64,000 nucleotides of DNA from Breviolum minutum Mf 1.05b.01 (GCA_000507305.1 DF239152.1:253461-317460); one strand, 5' to 3'. Counted from the stretch's first letter, positions 46,543-59,263 are shown. Translations and numbers: made by a program. Notes: generated by a model from the letters alone, not told the origin.

Positions 46543-46680
46543 CTTTCCCCGGCTCCCAATAGACAGGTTTTTTTGAGCATCCCCCACCACCAAAGATTTC
46601 GCCAACACGCCGCGGTGCGAGGTGCGCACGGCTGTTGTGGTTTTTTGGTTAGTCGTGGACCCAACGGCAGAAGGCGAAGA
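46543..46680 (-). CDS. possible minus-strand exon, Ser/Thr-rich, unknown
   Basis: The frame reads VSSPSAVGSTTNQKTTTAV, then a basic segment and ends at a GTTAGT donor in phase. The plus strand gives a competing frame (VVDPTAEGEETAKMW), so strand is uncertain. Confidence 0.3.
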
Positions 46681-47223
46681 AACGGCAAAAATGTGGAAAT
46701 TAACTATTAATGTACAGCATAGATAGACGCCTAACAAATACATTGAAGCATTAAATACCAGTAATTGAAGCATGATATCTAACAGCAATCAAATCAATTA
46801 AAATGAGATCAATATGAAATCAACTCAAACCAATCAATCAAGCAAGTGAAATCAATCGATATTCATTCTACACAAGGAACATCCAAAAAAAACTGAAATC
46901 GTCAATTTTGCATGGATCAGTATTTTCCCATAAGATTCGTTCAACAGTAAAAGAACTCAACAAATGATATAAGTGGTAAACAATTGGCGGTTCAACGACG
47001 ATCATCCGGTGCAAATCCACCATTTTCTAGATGGATATCTGATATCCCCCAAAAAAAAACCTGCAAACCCAACAATGCTAGGCAAGACTTAGGGAAGCCC
47101 TTAGCAAGGGTTTACCTTTTACTGAGTTACTGTACATTGAAAAAAAAGCACCAAATTCAACGGGGCTAGTGTTTTTTAGGGACGTCTCCTAAGATTTCCA
47201 AGGTTCTCGTCCTGACATTCAGT

Positions 47224-47328
47224 CAACCTAACATAGCTGGCTGGAAAATCACCATGGAACCAATAGGAAATACATCTTCAAACGGTCCATTTTCTATTGC
47301 AATTGCGCTGTTAGTTTACCGGAGTGTA
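47224..47328. mobile_element. MITE, AACTAACAT family
   Basis: CAACCTAACATAGC to GCTGTTAGTTTACCGGAG with the core CAATAGGAAATACATCTTC. Related elements with CCTGAAACTAACA ends follow at about 47338-47453, 49520-49625 and 53107-53230. Confidence 0.7.
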
Positions 47329-48155
47329 ATTTTGGGGGGATATACACCTTCCCTGAAACTAACAGCTCGCAACTGCTGTTAAAGCCATCCCTAAAGGAAG
47401 GGATCGTCTTCCAACCATCCATTTTGAGGTGCTATGCTCGTTGCGGGGAGTGTAAAATTCCGTCATTCCACAAGGTAAAATTCAGAACTACTTCGTAGGA
47501 CTAGATCAACTTTGGTGAAATAACCCTCACGACCCCAACTATTTTTGTGTAGTTTTGCCACTTACAGGAAGAAAAGGACTTATGTGGGCAATTTGCATCT
47601 CAAATTCAAAACCAGATATGTTGGTGTATGGTACCCCTCTACTTTGCTCCCATGCTTTTTGGAACATTTCTGGCCAAGTTGAAATAATATAGTGCACAAT
47701 ATGCAGAATACATCTAATAGGTAGAGTATAATCAATCTATACAGCTTTTTTCCCCACTCCACTCTTCATTGTTCATTGTCATCTTGTATCATATGAAATG
47801 GGAGAAGGTAAACACACCGGAACCCGATAGAAAGCACCTTTCCAACTGTCCACCTCTCACTGCGGAAAGGTGGAAGAATTTCCGGGAAAAAAACAGGACT
47901 GAACATCTGATGGCCCTAACTACTCCTATTTAAAAAAACACCTACAACATGATGTTTTACTTAAGTGGATATGTATCATTAAGAAGGCCTTACCTAAAAC
48001 CCCCTTTTCCCTGGTAATTTTTTCGGGGTTGGAAATCCAACATCAAGATTCCCGGGGTTGGAGATTTGGAAACCTGAGGCTCCACCAGCCTTGCCCAGTG
48101 AAGCAAAGCCAGGAGGTCCAAAATAAGAAACCTTGGAGGAAGAAAAATCAGTCCC

Positions 48156-48295
48156 TGGTTCCCTTAAAACATGGTAGGTAGCATATAATCACCCAATTGG
48201 CAAGGACTATAAGTGGTATATAAGTGGTATATAAGTGGTATATACTGACAATTGGGTGATTCTATATCACCGATCCCACCTATTAAGGGAACCAG
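48156..48295. repeat. hairpin with a triple 11-bp repeat in the loop
   Basis: TGGTTCCCTTAA at the left mirrors TTAAGGGAACCA at the right, and AATCACCCAATTG mirrors CAATTGGGTGATT inside. The loop has three tandem copies of ATAAGTGGTAT (about 48210-48243). Confidence 0.85.
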
Positions 48296-50029
48296 AAACA
48301 GCTATTGACATGATGCATTCTTACAGGAGGGGGGGGGCAAGTGTCCAAGGAAGAATCCCTATACATCATCCCCAAAAAGGCGGTAACACTTAATTAGCTT
48401 GGTGAATTATGGTTTACATTCCCATGATGCCCATGATTTGTGTGTTGCCCGAATCATCCCATCCAAAGGTCATTTCAACAAATTACCCATTTCTTGGAGT
48501 GGTAATCAAACACTAGGGAGTGTTTCCACTTCTGATTACAAGGTGGCCCCCCCTGAGCCGATCGTTATAAATGGAGGGACATGGGCCCCTTCTAAATCAT
48601 CGAACATAAATTGGTAACTTGGGATTAAAAAAACAGAAAAAGATCGAACCTTGGGCCTTGGATGGTGTTTTTTGGAATTCTGGAAAGGGGGGGGGGCAAT
48701 CTTCGGCATTGTTTTCTATGGTAATCGTTGGATAGGAATCTTGAACATGCTTGGAAAGAATCCGGCGTTTTCTAGTTGGGGTATATCAAAACACATTCTA
48801 AATTGGTAAATAAAGGGATATTGCCGGGATAAAGGGGGTGAACAAAAAAAATGTGGCAAAAAGAACAGTTTGTAAAAACACCTTTAAAAGATATTTAAAT
48901 TGATATCAACTGATTAGCAAGATTTCTGAACTATCAACAGTAGTGATTCCTAGGGATTCATAGTGATTTGTTGAAAGATCGAATGAAGCTTAATACTGAG
49001 ATCAAAAAAATGTCTGCTTTGATTCTTTATCATCAAATTAAATATAATATATATATATACTGTATCACATCTATCTTTTGGGGAAACAACAGGAAACTTC
49101 TGGTAGCTTTGTTCTCAACATAAGTTGGCCAACTTGTTTGCCGGAAACTTCTCTATCTTACACTCACCACAACATCCAGACTGAGCACAAAAATTTCGAC
49201 TCTTCATTGGTTCAGGTGGTTTTTTGTGTGAAGTCACTTACTTTCCATTAAATCCTGATTGGTTAATAGGGATGCTTATCATGGCTGCTTCTAATCCCTA
49301 AATGACTGGGTAGGATTTCATCCTTATATAAACTAAACAACCAGGGGCCCGTTTTTCATTGCTCAGATATTTGTTTTTGTTCGGGGTGGGAAGGTGTAAC
49401 CCTTAAGCACACCACCTGATGATTTGTGACTTTACTCGCAGATCTGATGTAGCCATAATGAAAAACCAGTGGTTTGGGATGGAAAATGGATACTTTTTTT
49501 ACAAGGCCAAACCAAACAGTTACCCTCCCTGAAACTAACATAACCCTTGAACATTTAAGGTTGGAAGATGTATTTTGTTTTGGGATGGCCGATGTTCAGT
49601 TGCTATGTTAGTTTTAAAGACCGTACAATATGGAAAAAAACTGATGATACACCCCCAAAGTTTAACAGCTGGAACCTGAAAATTGAATGGTTTCCAAGTT
49701 GGCTTCATCTTCAGGAGCTCACGTTCAGGTTCTGAATGTTAAACTCTCAGGGTGTAAAACACAACAATACACTCCCAAAAACTAACATGGAAGCTGAAAA
49801 TCAGCCGTTTGAACGAGAAACATCATCTTCCAAAAATCTATTGTTAGGTTCCATGTTAGTTTTCAGCAGTGATGCCTGCTGCCTCGCATGACGCAGCCAA
49901 CATGTATGATCGAAAAGGCATTCATTGCCGAATCTGCGCCAAAGCGACAAGACAGTTAACACTGTAGCGACCACTCCTGACGATATCATCAGGACACCGA
50001 TCTTGGTATCCAGATTTGATAGGATTTCT

Positions 50030-50130
50030 GGTTGGTGGTTTCAACCCCTTTGAAAAATATTAGTCAAATTGGAAATCTTCCCCAGGTAGGGGTGAAAAGT
50101 CCAAAAATATTTGAGCTGCCACCACCCAGA
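50030..50130. mobile_element. MITE, GTTGGTGGTTTCAACC family
   Basis: It starts GGTTGGTGGTTTCAACC, has AAATATTAGTCAAATTGG inside and ends GCCACCACCCAG. Flanks ATTTCT and ATTTGT resemble an imperfect target duplication. Confidence 0.75.
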
Positions 50131-51084
50131 TTTGTGTTGATAGGACTATAAATCATAAATGAGCAATGAAAAAAACCCTGGTTGTTTAGGTTATATGGTG
50201 GATAATACTACCCAGTTATATGGGGATTATAATAAGCCATTGTAAGGATCCCTATTAACCAACCAGTATAATGGAAAGTAGGAGGGTTTTTTTTCCATTG
50301 CTCAAATGATCAACTACCCCAATACTTTTCCGTTCATCGCTCCCTTCCGTTGGCAGGACCGCTAGGATGGTTTTTGTTGTTGGATAGGAATCTTGAATAT
50401 TACGAACCCTGGAACCCTAAACAACCAGTTTTTCATGGTTGTTTCAATTGGATGATTCCAAATCATTACATAAAAAACGGGTGCTTCACCAAACATCCAT
50501 TAAAAAATGATTGTCTAGGGTACCTCGTTGGAAAGAATCCGGAGTTGTCCACTTGGGGTTCAACTCGTGACCAAAACGAATTCCCGAAATGGAGGTCACT
50601 GAAGCCCTTGAACCTGCAATAAACCCATGACGGATCCATTGGACGAACGGTATATTTACCTACATTTACCATAAAAATCAACCATTCATGTAAATACATA
50701 TACCAGTCCCATGGATCCTAAAGGGAAAGGGATAGTTCCCATTCACCTCCATAGTTTAAGAACCTTTGCCATTCAACTCAAAACTTGTATTTTGTTGACT
50801 CCACTCGAATGGCAGATCCGTTGGTCACTTGCTATCCTGGACCAGATCGATATCATGCTTGCTTGATGTTTGGAATCCCATGTCAAGAGTTATAAGAAAT
50901 TTACAAATAGCAAATAGTTATAAGCTATAAGATCTATAAGTTGTGAATGAGGAAAAAAAAATTATGTCCATCATTGCAAAAATCTTTTTGGAAAGTGTAA
51001 AAAAGCCCTTATGCTCCAATCCCTTCTGCTAAGTGGTTTTGGAGTGGGTTTGTTTAAACGGTGCTGAAAAACACCGAAGCTCAC

Positions 51085-51134
51085 AGGGTATGACTGGAGC
51101 ACTAGGGAGGAACTAGTCATTCTTTGAGCTATTT
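51085..51134 (-). CDS. possible small minus-strand exon
   Basis: IAQRMTSSSLVLQSYP between an AG acceptor (51136-51135) and a GTGAGC donor. Partner exons are not fixed. Confidence 0.3.
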
Positions 51135-51370
51135 CTTGCAGATGGTGGTTTTTCACCAACCCATTTGAAAAATATGATGATCGTCAAATTGTATCATTTC
51201 AATCCCCAGGGATCGAGGTGAAAAAGAAGTCCTGGGAACCCATCCTCCAAGTTAGGGTCCCCCCCTGGAGCCCCCGAAGCTGGTTACTCAAATTCTCCCC
51301 CAAAAAAGTAGGCCACCTTGGTCACCTTGATGTTGTTAATATACTTCCAGTTCGGCTCATACTTACATAA

Positions 51371-51735
51371 TCAGCGGTTGGTGGTGTTTTCAAATAGGTG
51401 GTTCATAGCTTCATATCCCTTGATTTTTGCGCTCCACGTTTCGCCACGTTTGTTTCGGGCTGCTCCTTCCGGGTCTAAAAACTTCTGCAAAGCCATAGAC
51501 CACCTGGAAGGTGTGAAATTTACAGCACAGAAACCTGAAGAATATCCTTCTCCCATTTGAAGGAAAATTCATGAAAATTCCAAAGCGTCCATTTTTAGGT
51601 GAAAATGCGAAAAACTTTGGGTGTGTACAGAAAAACAGTTGAATGGAACATTGTTTTCATGACTTCCTGGTTCCTTTTTGTTGTTCAAATCTTCAAGAAC
51701 CTTTTCCAGAAATAGTTCCCCAAACAAAAATTGGA
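51371..51735 (-). CDS. minus-strand exons, unknown, ending in a stop
   Basis: Segment 51735-51664 reads FGELFLEKVLEDLNNKKEPG. Exon 51503-51371 follows an acceptor CTTCCAG and reads WSMALQKFLDPEGAARNK, then ETWSAKIKGYEAMNHLFE, with TGA at 51373-51371. A strong GTAAGT lies just after the stop, so the exon may continue in another form. Helical, no motif recognised. Confidence 0.4.
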
Positions 51736-52244
51736 TCATTGAAGCTAACATCCAGCAACATCAGACACAATTTAAGATATGTTTTCCCAACTCTAAGATA
51801 TGTTTGATATCCATTCTCATTTTGTATCAACTTATGTTTGCTTCGTGGTGCAAGTTGGTTATGTAGCTATTGTGGGAAGTCCCAACTTACAACAGGTTAT
51901 TTTCAATTCGAGATAAGCATAGAATAGGAATAGGCTGCCCAAGATAGCTAACGAGTGTAGCTGCAAGCGTTATCACATGGAGCGTCCAGCGTTGCAGAAT
52001 CATCCCCTATCAAGCGACCTGCCTAGTATTCCAACAAATTAACCCTGTGGGTGTTTGAAACATCAACTGGGATTACGAAAGCAGGTTCATCACGAAGCTT
52101 ATTATAGATGTGTTGATGATCAATGAATTTCCCCAAAGAAAAATCCATGACACTTCGGATTGATTCACCATCTCATAACCATTTAGATGCTTTGAAACAA
52201 AAAACACATAGAAAACTTCAAAAACATCATAATAACAAGTTCAT

Positions 52245-52344
52245 CTGGTCGGTGGTTTCAACCCCTTTGAAAAATATTAGTCTAATTGGCAATCATCCCC
52301 AAATAGGAGTGTCGAAAAAAAAAATATTTGAAACCACCACCTAG
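52245..52344. mobile_element. MITE, GTTGGTGGTTTCAACC family
   Basis: CTGGTCGGTGGTTTCAACCC to TTTGAAACCACCACCTAG. Confidence 0.75.
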
Positions 52345-53909
52345 AATTTCATAGTAATGTCATGACTTCTCCAAAACAAACCTTGAAACATATATCATCA
52401 TGCTCAACTCAAACAAAAAGACGGGGCCACAACTCCCACAAAATGGGCCGGTATACCCCAGTTATAAGTATGGTCCCATAACTCCACTTTATAGGGGTTA
52501 TAACTATCTGGCCGCCAAATTATATATAATATTTCACCAACCTAGATTTCCTGAAATAAGGGGCCCCATTTCCCTTACTTTTCACCACAATTTGGGTTTT
52601 TTGGTCCTATAATTTGACCAGAACCATTTCTTGGGGCAACATCCCCAAAGGTTTCCACAGCTGACCGCCTTGAAGGAGCTGCGGGAAAGACATCTTCACT
52701 CAATGGCCTTAGGGGATGACGATCCGACGATGGTTGATGGTGCTGAACATACTAACCCCAGTGAAAAACATGGGATTTTTTTCGTGAATGGATGCACATC
52801 TTTTTGATGAATGGAATGGAATGGACTAAAAAAAGATGACATAAGTACATCACTGGTTGTTTAGTGAATGGATGGTACCTTTTAAATGGGCTATAACCTA
52901 CGGCTATACATGGGATATACTAGGGTTATTTCACCCACTGATCCTAACCTTTGATCCTAACTTCCAACGGGACATCCAAGTACCCGTGCTTACAAGGTGG
53001 GCCCCGGATCCAGTTAAACATGGAGTGACATTGGCCCCTACAAATAGCCTTCTAAATTGATAACTGGAGTTGTTTCACCTCTATTCGTGAAGTTCTGGGC
53101 CCACCTTGTAACATACCCTCCCCAAAAGTAAGAGTTTGAGGCTGAATATAGGCCCAAACGCCCCGAAAAGAAACAATCGTATTCCAACCATCCATTTTCA
53201 GGTGCTTTTGCTGTCAGTTTTTCAGGGAGGGCAATCTATGGCAGTCTTACGAGAGAGGGAATGTCCAAGGAAGAATCCCTATCATCTTCCCTAAACAGTA
53301 ACAATTATATAATTAGTTTGGTGAATTATGGGTATCTATGGGTGTTTACACTGGAAGGAATGGAAGTTTTTGAGAATTTTATATTAGCCATAATTTGATC
53401 TTAAAGGAGAGGAGTGTGCATCCTTCGTCTCGCCAAGTATAATGAGTTCATATAGATAGGAAGGAGAGACAAAAAGATCTCAAATTGAATCAAGGAGGTT
53501 TACATCCGATTTTTTTGGTGTAAAAATCCAGATTGCCTATGATAGAGAAACCAGAGTCGTTGAGAAGGCTAATAGAGAATAAAATCCTCCCTTTGGAGTA
53601 TGTGCATGTAGGTTTTGACAACCATCCTGGACCATCCCCAACAAAATTCACAAGGGTCAGAAACCAAAAAAAACTAAATCAAAAACTAATCCTTCGTGGT
53701 TGAACAAGATTCCATTTTAATTCCCATGGAGCACTAAGTCACTTTATCACAAGATTCTTGTTCAAGCAACTGAAGGGATACTTGGAGCACCCACCAGCTT
53801 TTGATGTCATCACCTTCGTATCGCTCAATATGCTTTGGGTCCTATACCTAAACACTGGAAAACCATTGGAAAACCATTGGATTCGGTGAAGGTTTGTGCA
53901 TGGATTTAC

Positions 53910-54166
53910 CCACTGAAAGTGAACCACGGTCTTGGCCACCCCCAACCATTTGTTCATGGCACCACCTATACATATACCTATAGGATATATATATATAGTT
54001 GTTTTTTCAAGTCCCCGCTCCTTCCAAAATGCTTTCTGAGAAAACCATTCTTGGACTCCGGCGGAGCCAAAACCTCCAAGTCAGCGGGTGACTCCACATT
54101 CCAGTAGCGCCAAGTGCGCTGGGCAGCGATCGGGGAGAGGTGGCGAGGGTCACCAGCCAATACCCT
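53910..54166 (-). CDS. two minus-strand exons, the first starting in a MITE end
   Basis: Exon 54166 to about 54018 reads LAGDPRHLSPIAAQRTWRYW, then ADLEVLAPPESKNGFL; the opposite strand is poor. Its acceptor appears to be TTTACCAG, which is the terminal repeat of the MITE at 54161-54268. Exon 53965-53910 follows an ATAG acceptor and reads GAMNKWLGVAKTVVHFQW up to a GTAAAT donor. The donor of the first exon is not clear, so the join is not proven. No family recognised. Confidence 0.5.
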
Positions 54167-54268
54167 CTGGTAAACTAACATAGCTGGATGGAATATCCCC
54201 ATTTTCAATAGGACATACATCTTCAAAGGGTCCATTTTCCAGCCTGCTATGTTAATTTACCGGAGTGT
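54161..54268. mobile_element. MITE, AACTAACAT family, next to an exon
   Basis: TACCCTCTGGTAAACTAACA to TGTTAATTTACCGGAGTGTA, with CAATAGGACATACATCTTC inside. On the minus strand its last bases overlap the start of a protein-like exon. Confidence 0.8.
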
Positions 54269-54329
54269 ACCCTCCCTAAAACTAATAGTTTGCCCCTGAA
54301 AATGGGCCGTTTAACGCCCCAAAAGGAAA

Positions 54330-54432
54330 CTGGCTGGCGGTTTCGGCCCATCTGAAACATATTATATAGTCAAAATGGCAATCTTCCCCAAATAGGGGGT
54401 GAAAATAGAACATATTTGAAACCACCACCTAG
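54330..54432. mobile_element. MITE, GTTGGTGGTTTCAACC family
   Basis: CTGGCTGGCGGTTTCGGCCC to TTTGAAACCACCACCTAG; flanks AGGAAACT and AGGAAAGT suggest an imperfect target duplication. Confidence 0.7.
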
Positions 54433-54938
54433 GAAAGTAATAGTCCAATACATCATGCATTTTCAGGATACGAACTTGATGTTAAGAATCAAAAAGTCCC
54501 TCATTTTGCAACTGAGGCAACTTGCAACTGTCGACTTAAACGGGCCAAAAACCTCAGCCACAAAAAAAAACGGATGCTTTCCATGAGTCATCATCGTCGG
54601 TTAAAAAAACGGGATTCCTTCTGTCATAGCTTATGAAATAATCCCGATAGAATCCCTGTAACTTGGCAGTATAATCATCCCCTGCATAATCTAACCAAAC
54701 AGGAACCCTTCTTTTAAACTGCTCATTCCATTTACCAAGATTTCAGGCTAACCAGGTGGAGGGTATCCACCATTTTTTCTGGTATCTTCTTGAAGGATGG
54801 GTGCTTCCCATGACGGAGGGACATCCGTGGTTGCTAAGCATGGTTAGTTTTAAACAATTTCCTAAGGATTGGGTTGTGCGACCCCTTCCATTCATGGCCT
54901 GAAAATAGTTTATAAATGGGGGTTACATTACTAACCAC

Positions 54939-55048
54939 CTAGTTCATGGTTTAAACCCATCTGAAAAATATTGAAGAAAATTATAGTCAAATTGGACCAT
55001 TTCCCCAAGTAGGGGTGAAAATAAAAGCCATCTGAAATCACCACCTAG
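54939..55048. mobile_element. MITE, GTTGGTGGTTTCAACC family
   Basis: It starts CTAGTTCATGGTTTAAACCC and ends TCTGAAATCACCACCTAG, diverged at the left end. Confidence 0.65.
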
Positions 55049-56600
55049 CCACTGAACCAAGTCCTTGGGAAGCCATCCTCCAAATTAGGGCTCCCGCACC
55101 CCCAATTTGTAACAGCCATTTCGGACCATGAAATAATTTTTTTCCCCCTGTTAAATATACTATAATCCCAGGTGGCCAATGGCTGAATGAGAATAGCATT
55201 GAAATGAATCCGTTGAGGTCTGGACCAAAAAACATTCAAATTGGGCTCATGACACCTCCTATATGTTATATGTTGCTATCATTCCATTCAGAAACATTTA
55301 AACTCGTTGCCCAGAAATCCATGACATCCCCAATTACCTCTTAGCATGAAAAAAAAACGATCATCGCAGAGTTCACAAAAATTGACCTTTACGGTTCTTT
55401 TCCCACTTTGCCAGCATCCTTCCTTTGTATCTTTGTTGTTTCCTAGTGGATGAAAAAACAACCCTCGGTTCTAAGCAAACCATTAAAATCTTCGGATGCA
55501 AATGGAGCAGTTTGACCCGGTTAAATAGCCATTACAAGAAGCCGTTAATAAGCATCCCAATGAACTAATCAGTTTTTCATGATGAAAATTGGGGACTTTC
55601 ACAACGAAAAAATCCACGTAAAACTGCACCTCGCTGATGGCCAAAGCCAGGCTCACACGCAATGTCGAGGTCATCGCGGATGTCGTTGGATCCGATTTTA
55701 TTTTGGATCTTTGGGGGGTAAGTTGGGCATAGGATGTTGATGGTAATGTGATGATGATTTGGCAAAAAAAAATGATAATACAAGTAGTGGAACATTTTTC
55801 CCAGGAGTAATATAGCTATAACCCCCAAGTGGTGGATATGTATGATATTATTTCTTGTTTTGCTGCTCATACATGTTCTCAATAGGTAAGCGATGGCAAA
55901 ATTTTCAGCATTTGTAAATGTGTTACTGTATGTTTGTTTTCCCATTGAGTTTGGAAGGTCAAATTTTGAGATGGGAAATTGCTGGAAGTTTTTTGACCAC
56001 TTTTACCCTGATACTTGGGGATGATTTTTCATGAATGCCATGCGGCTTGAAAAAAAATAGCTGCAGCAGATGTCTAGAGATCAAAAAACTGCGCGTAAAC
56101 AGGATAGGGTTACATCCCTTCGTTATATGGGAAATCAGTGGGCAACCCTAAAACCCGGGACCAAACGGCTAAGAAAACATCGGCCTGGACAAGGGTGGCA
56201 AAAAATCACATGCCGCTAGGGGTTTCGCATCCCAAAATTCAACGTCCGGGCTTTTTTGAAAAGATTTCAAGCGCACATTTCCCGGAACACTTGACACATG
56301 TAGCACCTGCCTTGATTTCATACGATAATTTCAAGGCATGTCTGAACCATTTTTGAATAATCAAAATATTTGATTATTTCTACAAGTAAAAACATTTACT
56401 TGCTGAAAAGCAGGACAGCAATGCAAAAGCATGTCCCAACATGGGCGCACCATCGTTTAGAACTTGGAGCAACAATACCCAGCAAGTGCATGAACCTACT
56501 AATGCATTCAAAACTCATACTGTCTTCAAAATTTTTTGTATGAAGACCAAGAAATCTTTTCATGGCATGGCATGGGGTTCACATTGGAGGGGCATTCGGA
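55049..56600. other. no supported gene
   Basis: Open frames here are short and overlap each other on both strands. No clear MITE with two ends was seen. Confidence 0.4.
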
Positions 56601-56619
56601 GTCCGAATCAGCCACCACG

Positions 56620-57928
56620 TCCTCTCAGAAGCGGCGCCATCTTTGCAGCACTCCGTGGCCCTTGACGGATGTCCAAGTGGCCACCACCGCTTGGTGCAGG
56701 CCGCTCAACGCCTGGAAGCCTCTTCCTCGCAACGCTCACCCCGGTACTGGTACCCTGTGTCTTGAAGCTCGTCAATCCGACGTTGCAAAAGCAAGGCTGA
56801 AGGTACCGACACGGGCGGCTGTGCCTTGTCCGCTCGCACGTCTGTCCCACGTCTGAAGTTGGTAAATTAACTGGAAGTGGTAAACCAGTACTGGACTAGT
56901 GGCACACAAGTATTGCTAGACTTTTTGAACTGATTTTTAAGCAGCATCACCAAAGGCAAAGCAGGGCTCCAAATACAATGGTGGTCAAAGCGACAGAAAA
57001 TCATAGGTTGACGAAACAGTGACAGAAAAAAGTTGATCAACAGTTGTTAAAAGTCTATCATGTTCAAATCAAAAATTAGTTGTAACTTGTTTCAACTCGA
57101 TGTATCCACGTCTCATCAATCCTACTATTGTGTGACTCAAACAATCCAAATTCCAAGGTCGCCACTCCATTACGAAGCAGTTATTTGTTGCCTCAGTGCC
57201 TGGCACAGGACGAATCCCTGTGCTGCCCGTCGGCCCCGGGCCGATGGGATGGCCTCCAGAATGAGGGAGCCGCCACCGGCGTGGCACACACGGTCCTCAC
57301 AGGCCGACCAGCCGCAAAAAGAGGAAGCAAAAGCAAAACAGGAAAAACCAGCAACAGCAACAACAGTCCTTCGCCTGGATCGCACCGGATAGCTCCGCTG
57401 TCATCATCAAAGTTTTTGATACTGAAACTCGTCAGCGCATGCGCTTTTTCCACTGAGCCAAAATGTAACATACGGTTCTGTATTTATGAGATGTCCAAAT
57501 CCTGAACATCAAGGCTAACTGGATTGGTCATAATGCCTCAGCATACATCCAAGAGAAAGAGGGGGGCCTCCTTCTCTGACTAACTTGGATGGAAATGGGT
57601 GCATGAGAAACAGAACTTAAGATTGGAGTTTTCTCTTTATTAAGCCATTAAGCTTTACTAGGCAACCCGGCCGACGGTTCCCACGAACACGGAACCGTGG
57701 AGAAGTGGATTGGCCATCTGTGCCTCACCACCTCACCACGCCTTCCGGCCTGCTGATGAGATGCTGCTTGCGCTCATATTGCAGCACCCGGATGCCCCGA
57801 TTTTTCAACCGTTCCTGGCAATGTTAGAATGTTAATGCCAGAAAGTGCCTTCCACGCAGGCGGTTACAGGGTACGAGAGGTTGTCCTCCAGAGCCTTCTC
57901 CGTCTCGCTGCATTCCTGTCCGGGCTCC
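56620..57928 (-). CDS. multi-exon gene fragment, minus strand, unknown
   Basis: Exon 57928-57868 (EPGQECSETEKALEDNLSYP, donor GTAACC) joins in phase to 57814-57737 (ERLKNRGIRVLQYERKQHL, donor GTGAGG). Further segments are about 57415-57376 (IKNFDDDSGAIRCDP), about 57292-57190 (DRVCHAGGGSLILEAIPSA) and 56852-56740 (SVPSALLLQRRIDELQDTGY, donor GTGAGC), then about 56710-56630 (GLHQAVVATWTSVKG). The region is richer in G+C than its surroundings. A plus-strand reading of 57185-57420 also looks protein-like but has no neighbours. No family recognised. Confidence 0.45.
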
Positions 57929-58152
57929 CTGCAGCAGTTTTGTGGCTTTCAATAGCATGTGTCAACCAAGCGTTTGAACAAGCTTGGCTTGACTCTTTGA
58001 TTTGTTTTCCGAGGAAATACGGTAAACATGAACTGGTGGAGGAAGGTGGATGGCCAGACGGAAGTCCGCCAGTCCTCGTCAGCGCAAATCTTCACGCCCA
58101 ACAAGCTTTGTACCCAAACAACGCAACTAACTAAATCTTACACCACAATGTA

Positions 58153-58556
58153 AACAATGCGACGGTGTCCATCACGTCAATACAAAGAGAAGCTACCCCA
58201 AACAGTGCAAGCAATGGACAACGCCACTCTATGCAGAACAAAACACCAATGGCACAAAATTGCATACCCACAACAAGTTACAAATTCACACAGCGAAGTC
58301 CTGCTGAACACTGGCACCCAATCATGGAATAATCGGACGTGTCTTTTTGTTCAGCCTTAGCCGCTGCCTTTTGGCAGCCGGCTTCGGCTTCTTTTTGGGC
58401 TGGCCCCCTTTTCTTTTCGTTTCAGGGCAGGCTGGGCCGTCAACTCGACCAGTGCAGCCACCTTTTGCCCAGCCACCCAGACACTCTCGAGCTTCCTCCA
58501 AGATGGTATCACTGTGTTTCGTGCAAACAATGCAACGGTGACAGCACGTCAATACA
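58153..58556. repeat. diverged direct repeat pair
   Basis: ACAATGCGACGGTGTCCATC with CACGTCAATACA at 58153-58183 recurs as ACAATGCAACGGTGACAG with CACGTCAATACA at 58528-58556; CCCCAAACAGT follows both. Confidence 0.65.
58322..58505 (-). CDS. possible exon with basic end, frame undecided
   Basis: Two minus frames are open. One reads VWVAGQKVAALVELTAQPAL then a Lys/Arg/Ser-rich stretch; the other ends QPKKKPKPAAKRQRLRLN. A one-base shift in the AAAGGGGG run would join the better halves. It may be an upstream exon of the 56.6-57.9 kb gene. Confidence 0.35.
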
Positions 58557-58599
58557 GAGCAAAATTACACAACCATAGACCCCAAACAGTAAAACAAGA

Positions 58600-58780
58600 T
58601 GGGAGACAGGACGAGACAAGCTGGGCTGGGAGACAAGCCAAGAAGGTGAACACAGCATCCCAGACATATGGAGACAAATGGGAGAGAAGTTGGGACACAA
58701 GACCGGAGACAAGAGAAAGACAAGACCAGGGAGACTCCCTGGGGACACAGCATCCCAGACCAAAGACAAGCTGGGAGCCT
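58600..58780. repeat. purine-rich low-complexity segment
   Basis: Degenerate GGGAGACAAG-like units; ACACAGCATCCCAGAC occurs twice and GACAAGCTGGG twice. The Leu/Cys/Ser-rich ORFs on the minus strand are its shadow. Confidence 0.65.
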
Positions 58781-58951
58781 TGGTAAAACTCCCAATATAA
58801 CTGGATTATATACATCCTCATAAAACCTCCATATTATATGAGATCAAATAGGTGAAATATATATCTAAGTATCTTTTTTCCACACACACAAAAAAATCCC
58901 AAGCACAACACCTCGTTGGTGTGTTCAGCACCCTCAACTCCTAGTTCCTTG

Positions 58952-59066
58952 CTAGTTGGTGGTTGAACCAACCCATTTGCAAAAATATGTCCTCGTCAAG
59001 TTGGATCATGAAACACCAAAGTTCGGGGTGGAGATAATAAACAAAAAGTTTGAGTTGCCACCACCT
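58952..59066. mobile_element. MITE, GTTGGTGGTTTCAACC family
   Basis: CTAGTTGGTGGTTGAACC to TTTGAGTTGCCACCACC. Confidence 0.65.
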
Positions 59067-59263
59067 TTTCGATTATTACTACAGACCACCGGGATTCAAA
59101 AAATATAACCTCCCTAAAACTAAATAAATCAGTGCTATCTGTTGGTAAATATGTAAAAGCACCTCCCGAAAAAGCACCTCCCTAAAATCCCACAACAAGT
59201 TACAAATTCCTGTCAGCTTTGGTTTTTTGGTGCTTTCTGTTGGGGTTTGGTGTGTCTTTTTTT

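Larger units (their letters stand above)
47454..51084. other. 3.6-kb stretch without a supported gene
   Basis: It holds the hairpin at 48156-48295, AACTAACAT-type elements near 49520-49625, 49650-49757 and 49768-49872, a GTTGGTGGTTT element at 50030-50130, a repeat at 50160-50312 and a CATAGGATCC element at 50624-50720. A repeat with GTTGGATAGGAATCTTGAA is shared by 48727-48785 and 50385-50560. Frames near 49870-49990 are open on both strands but undecided. Confidence 0.45.

Noticed and set aside
50350..50622. 90-codon plus ORF
   Set aside because: Overlaps a repeat shared with 48727-48785 and has no splice or family support.
58509..58821. Three Leu/Cys/Ser-rich minus ORFs
   Set aside because: Antisense of a purine-rich low-complexity repeat; look like signal peptides only by composition.
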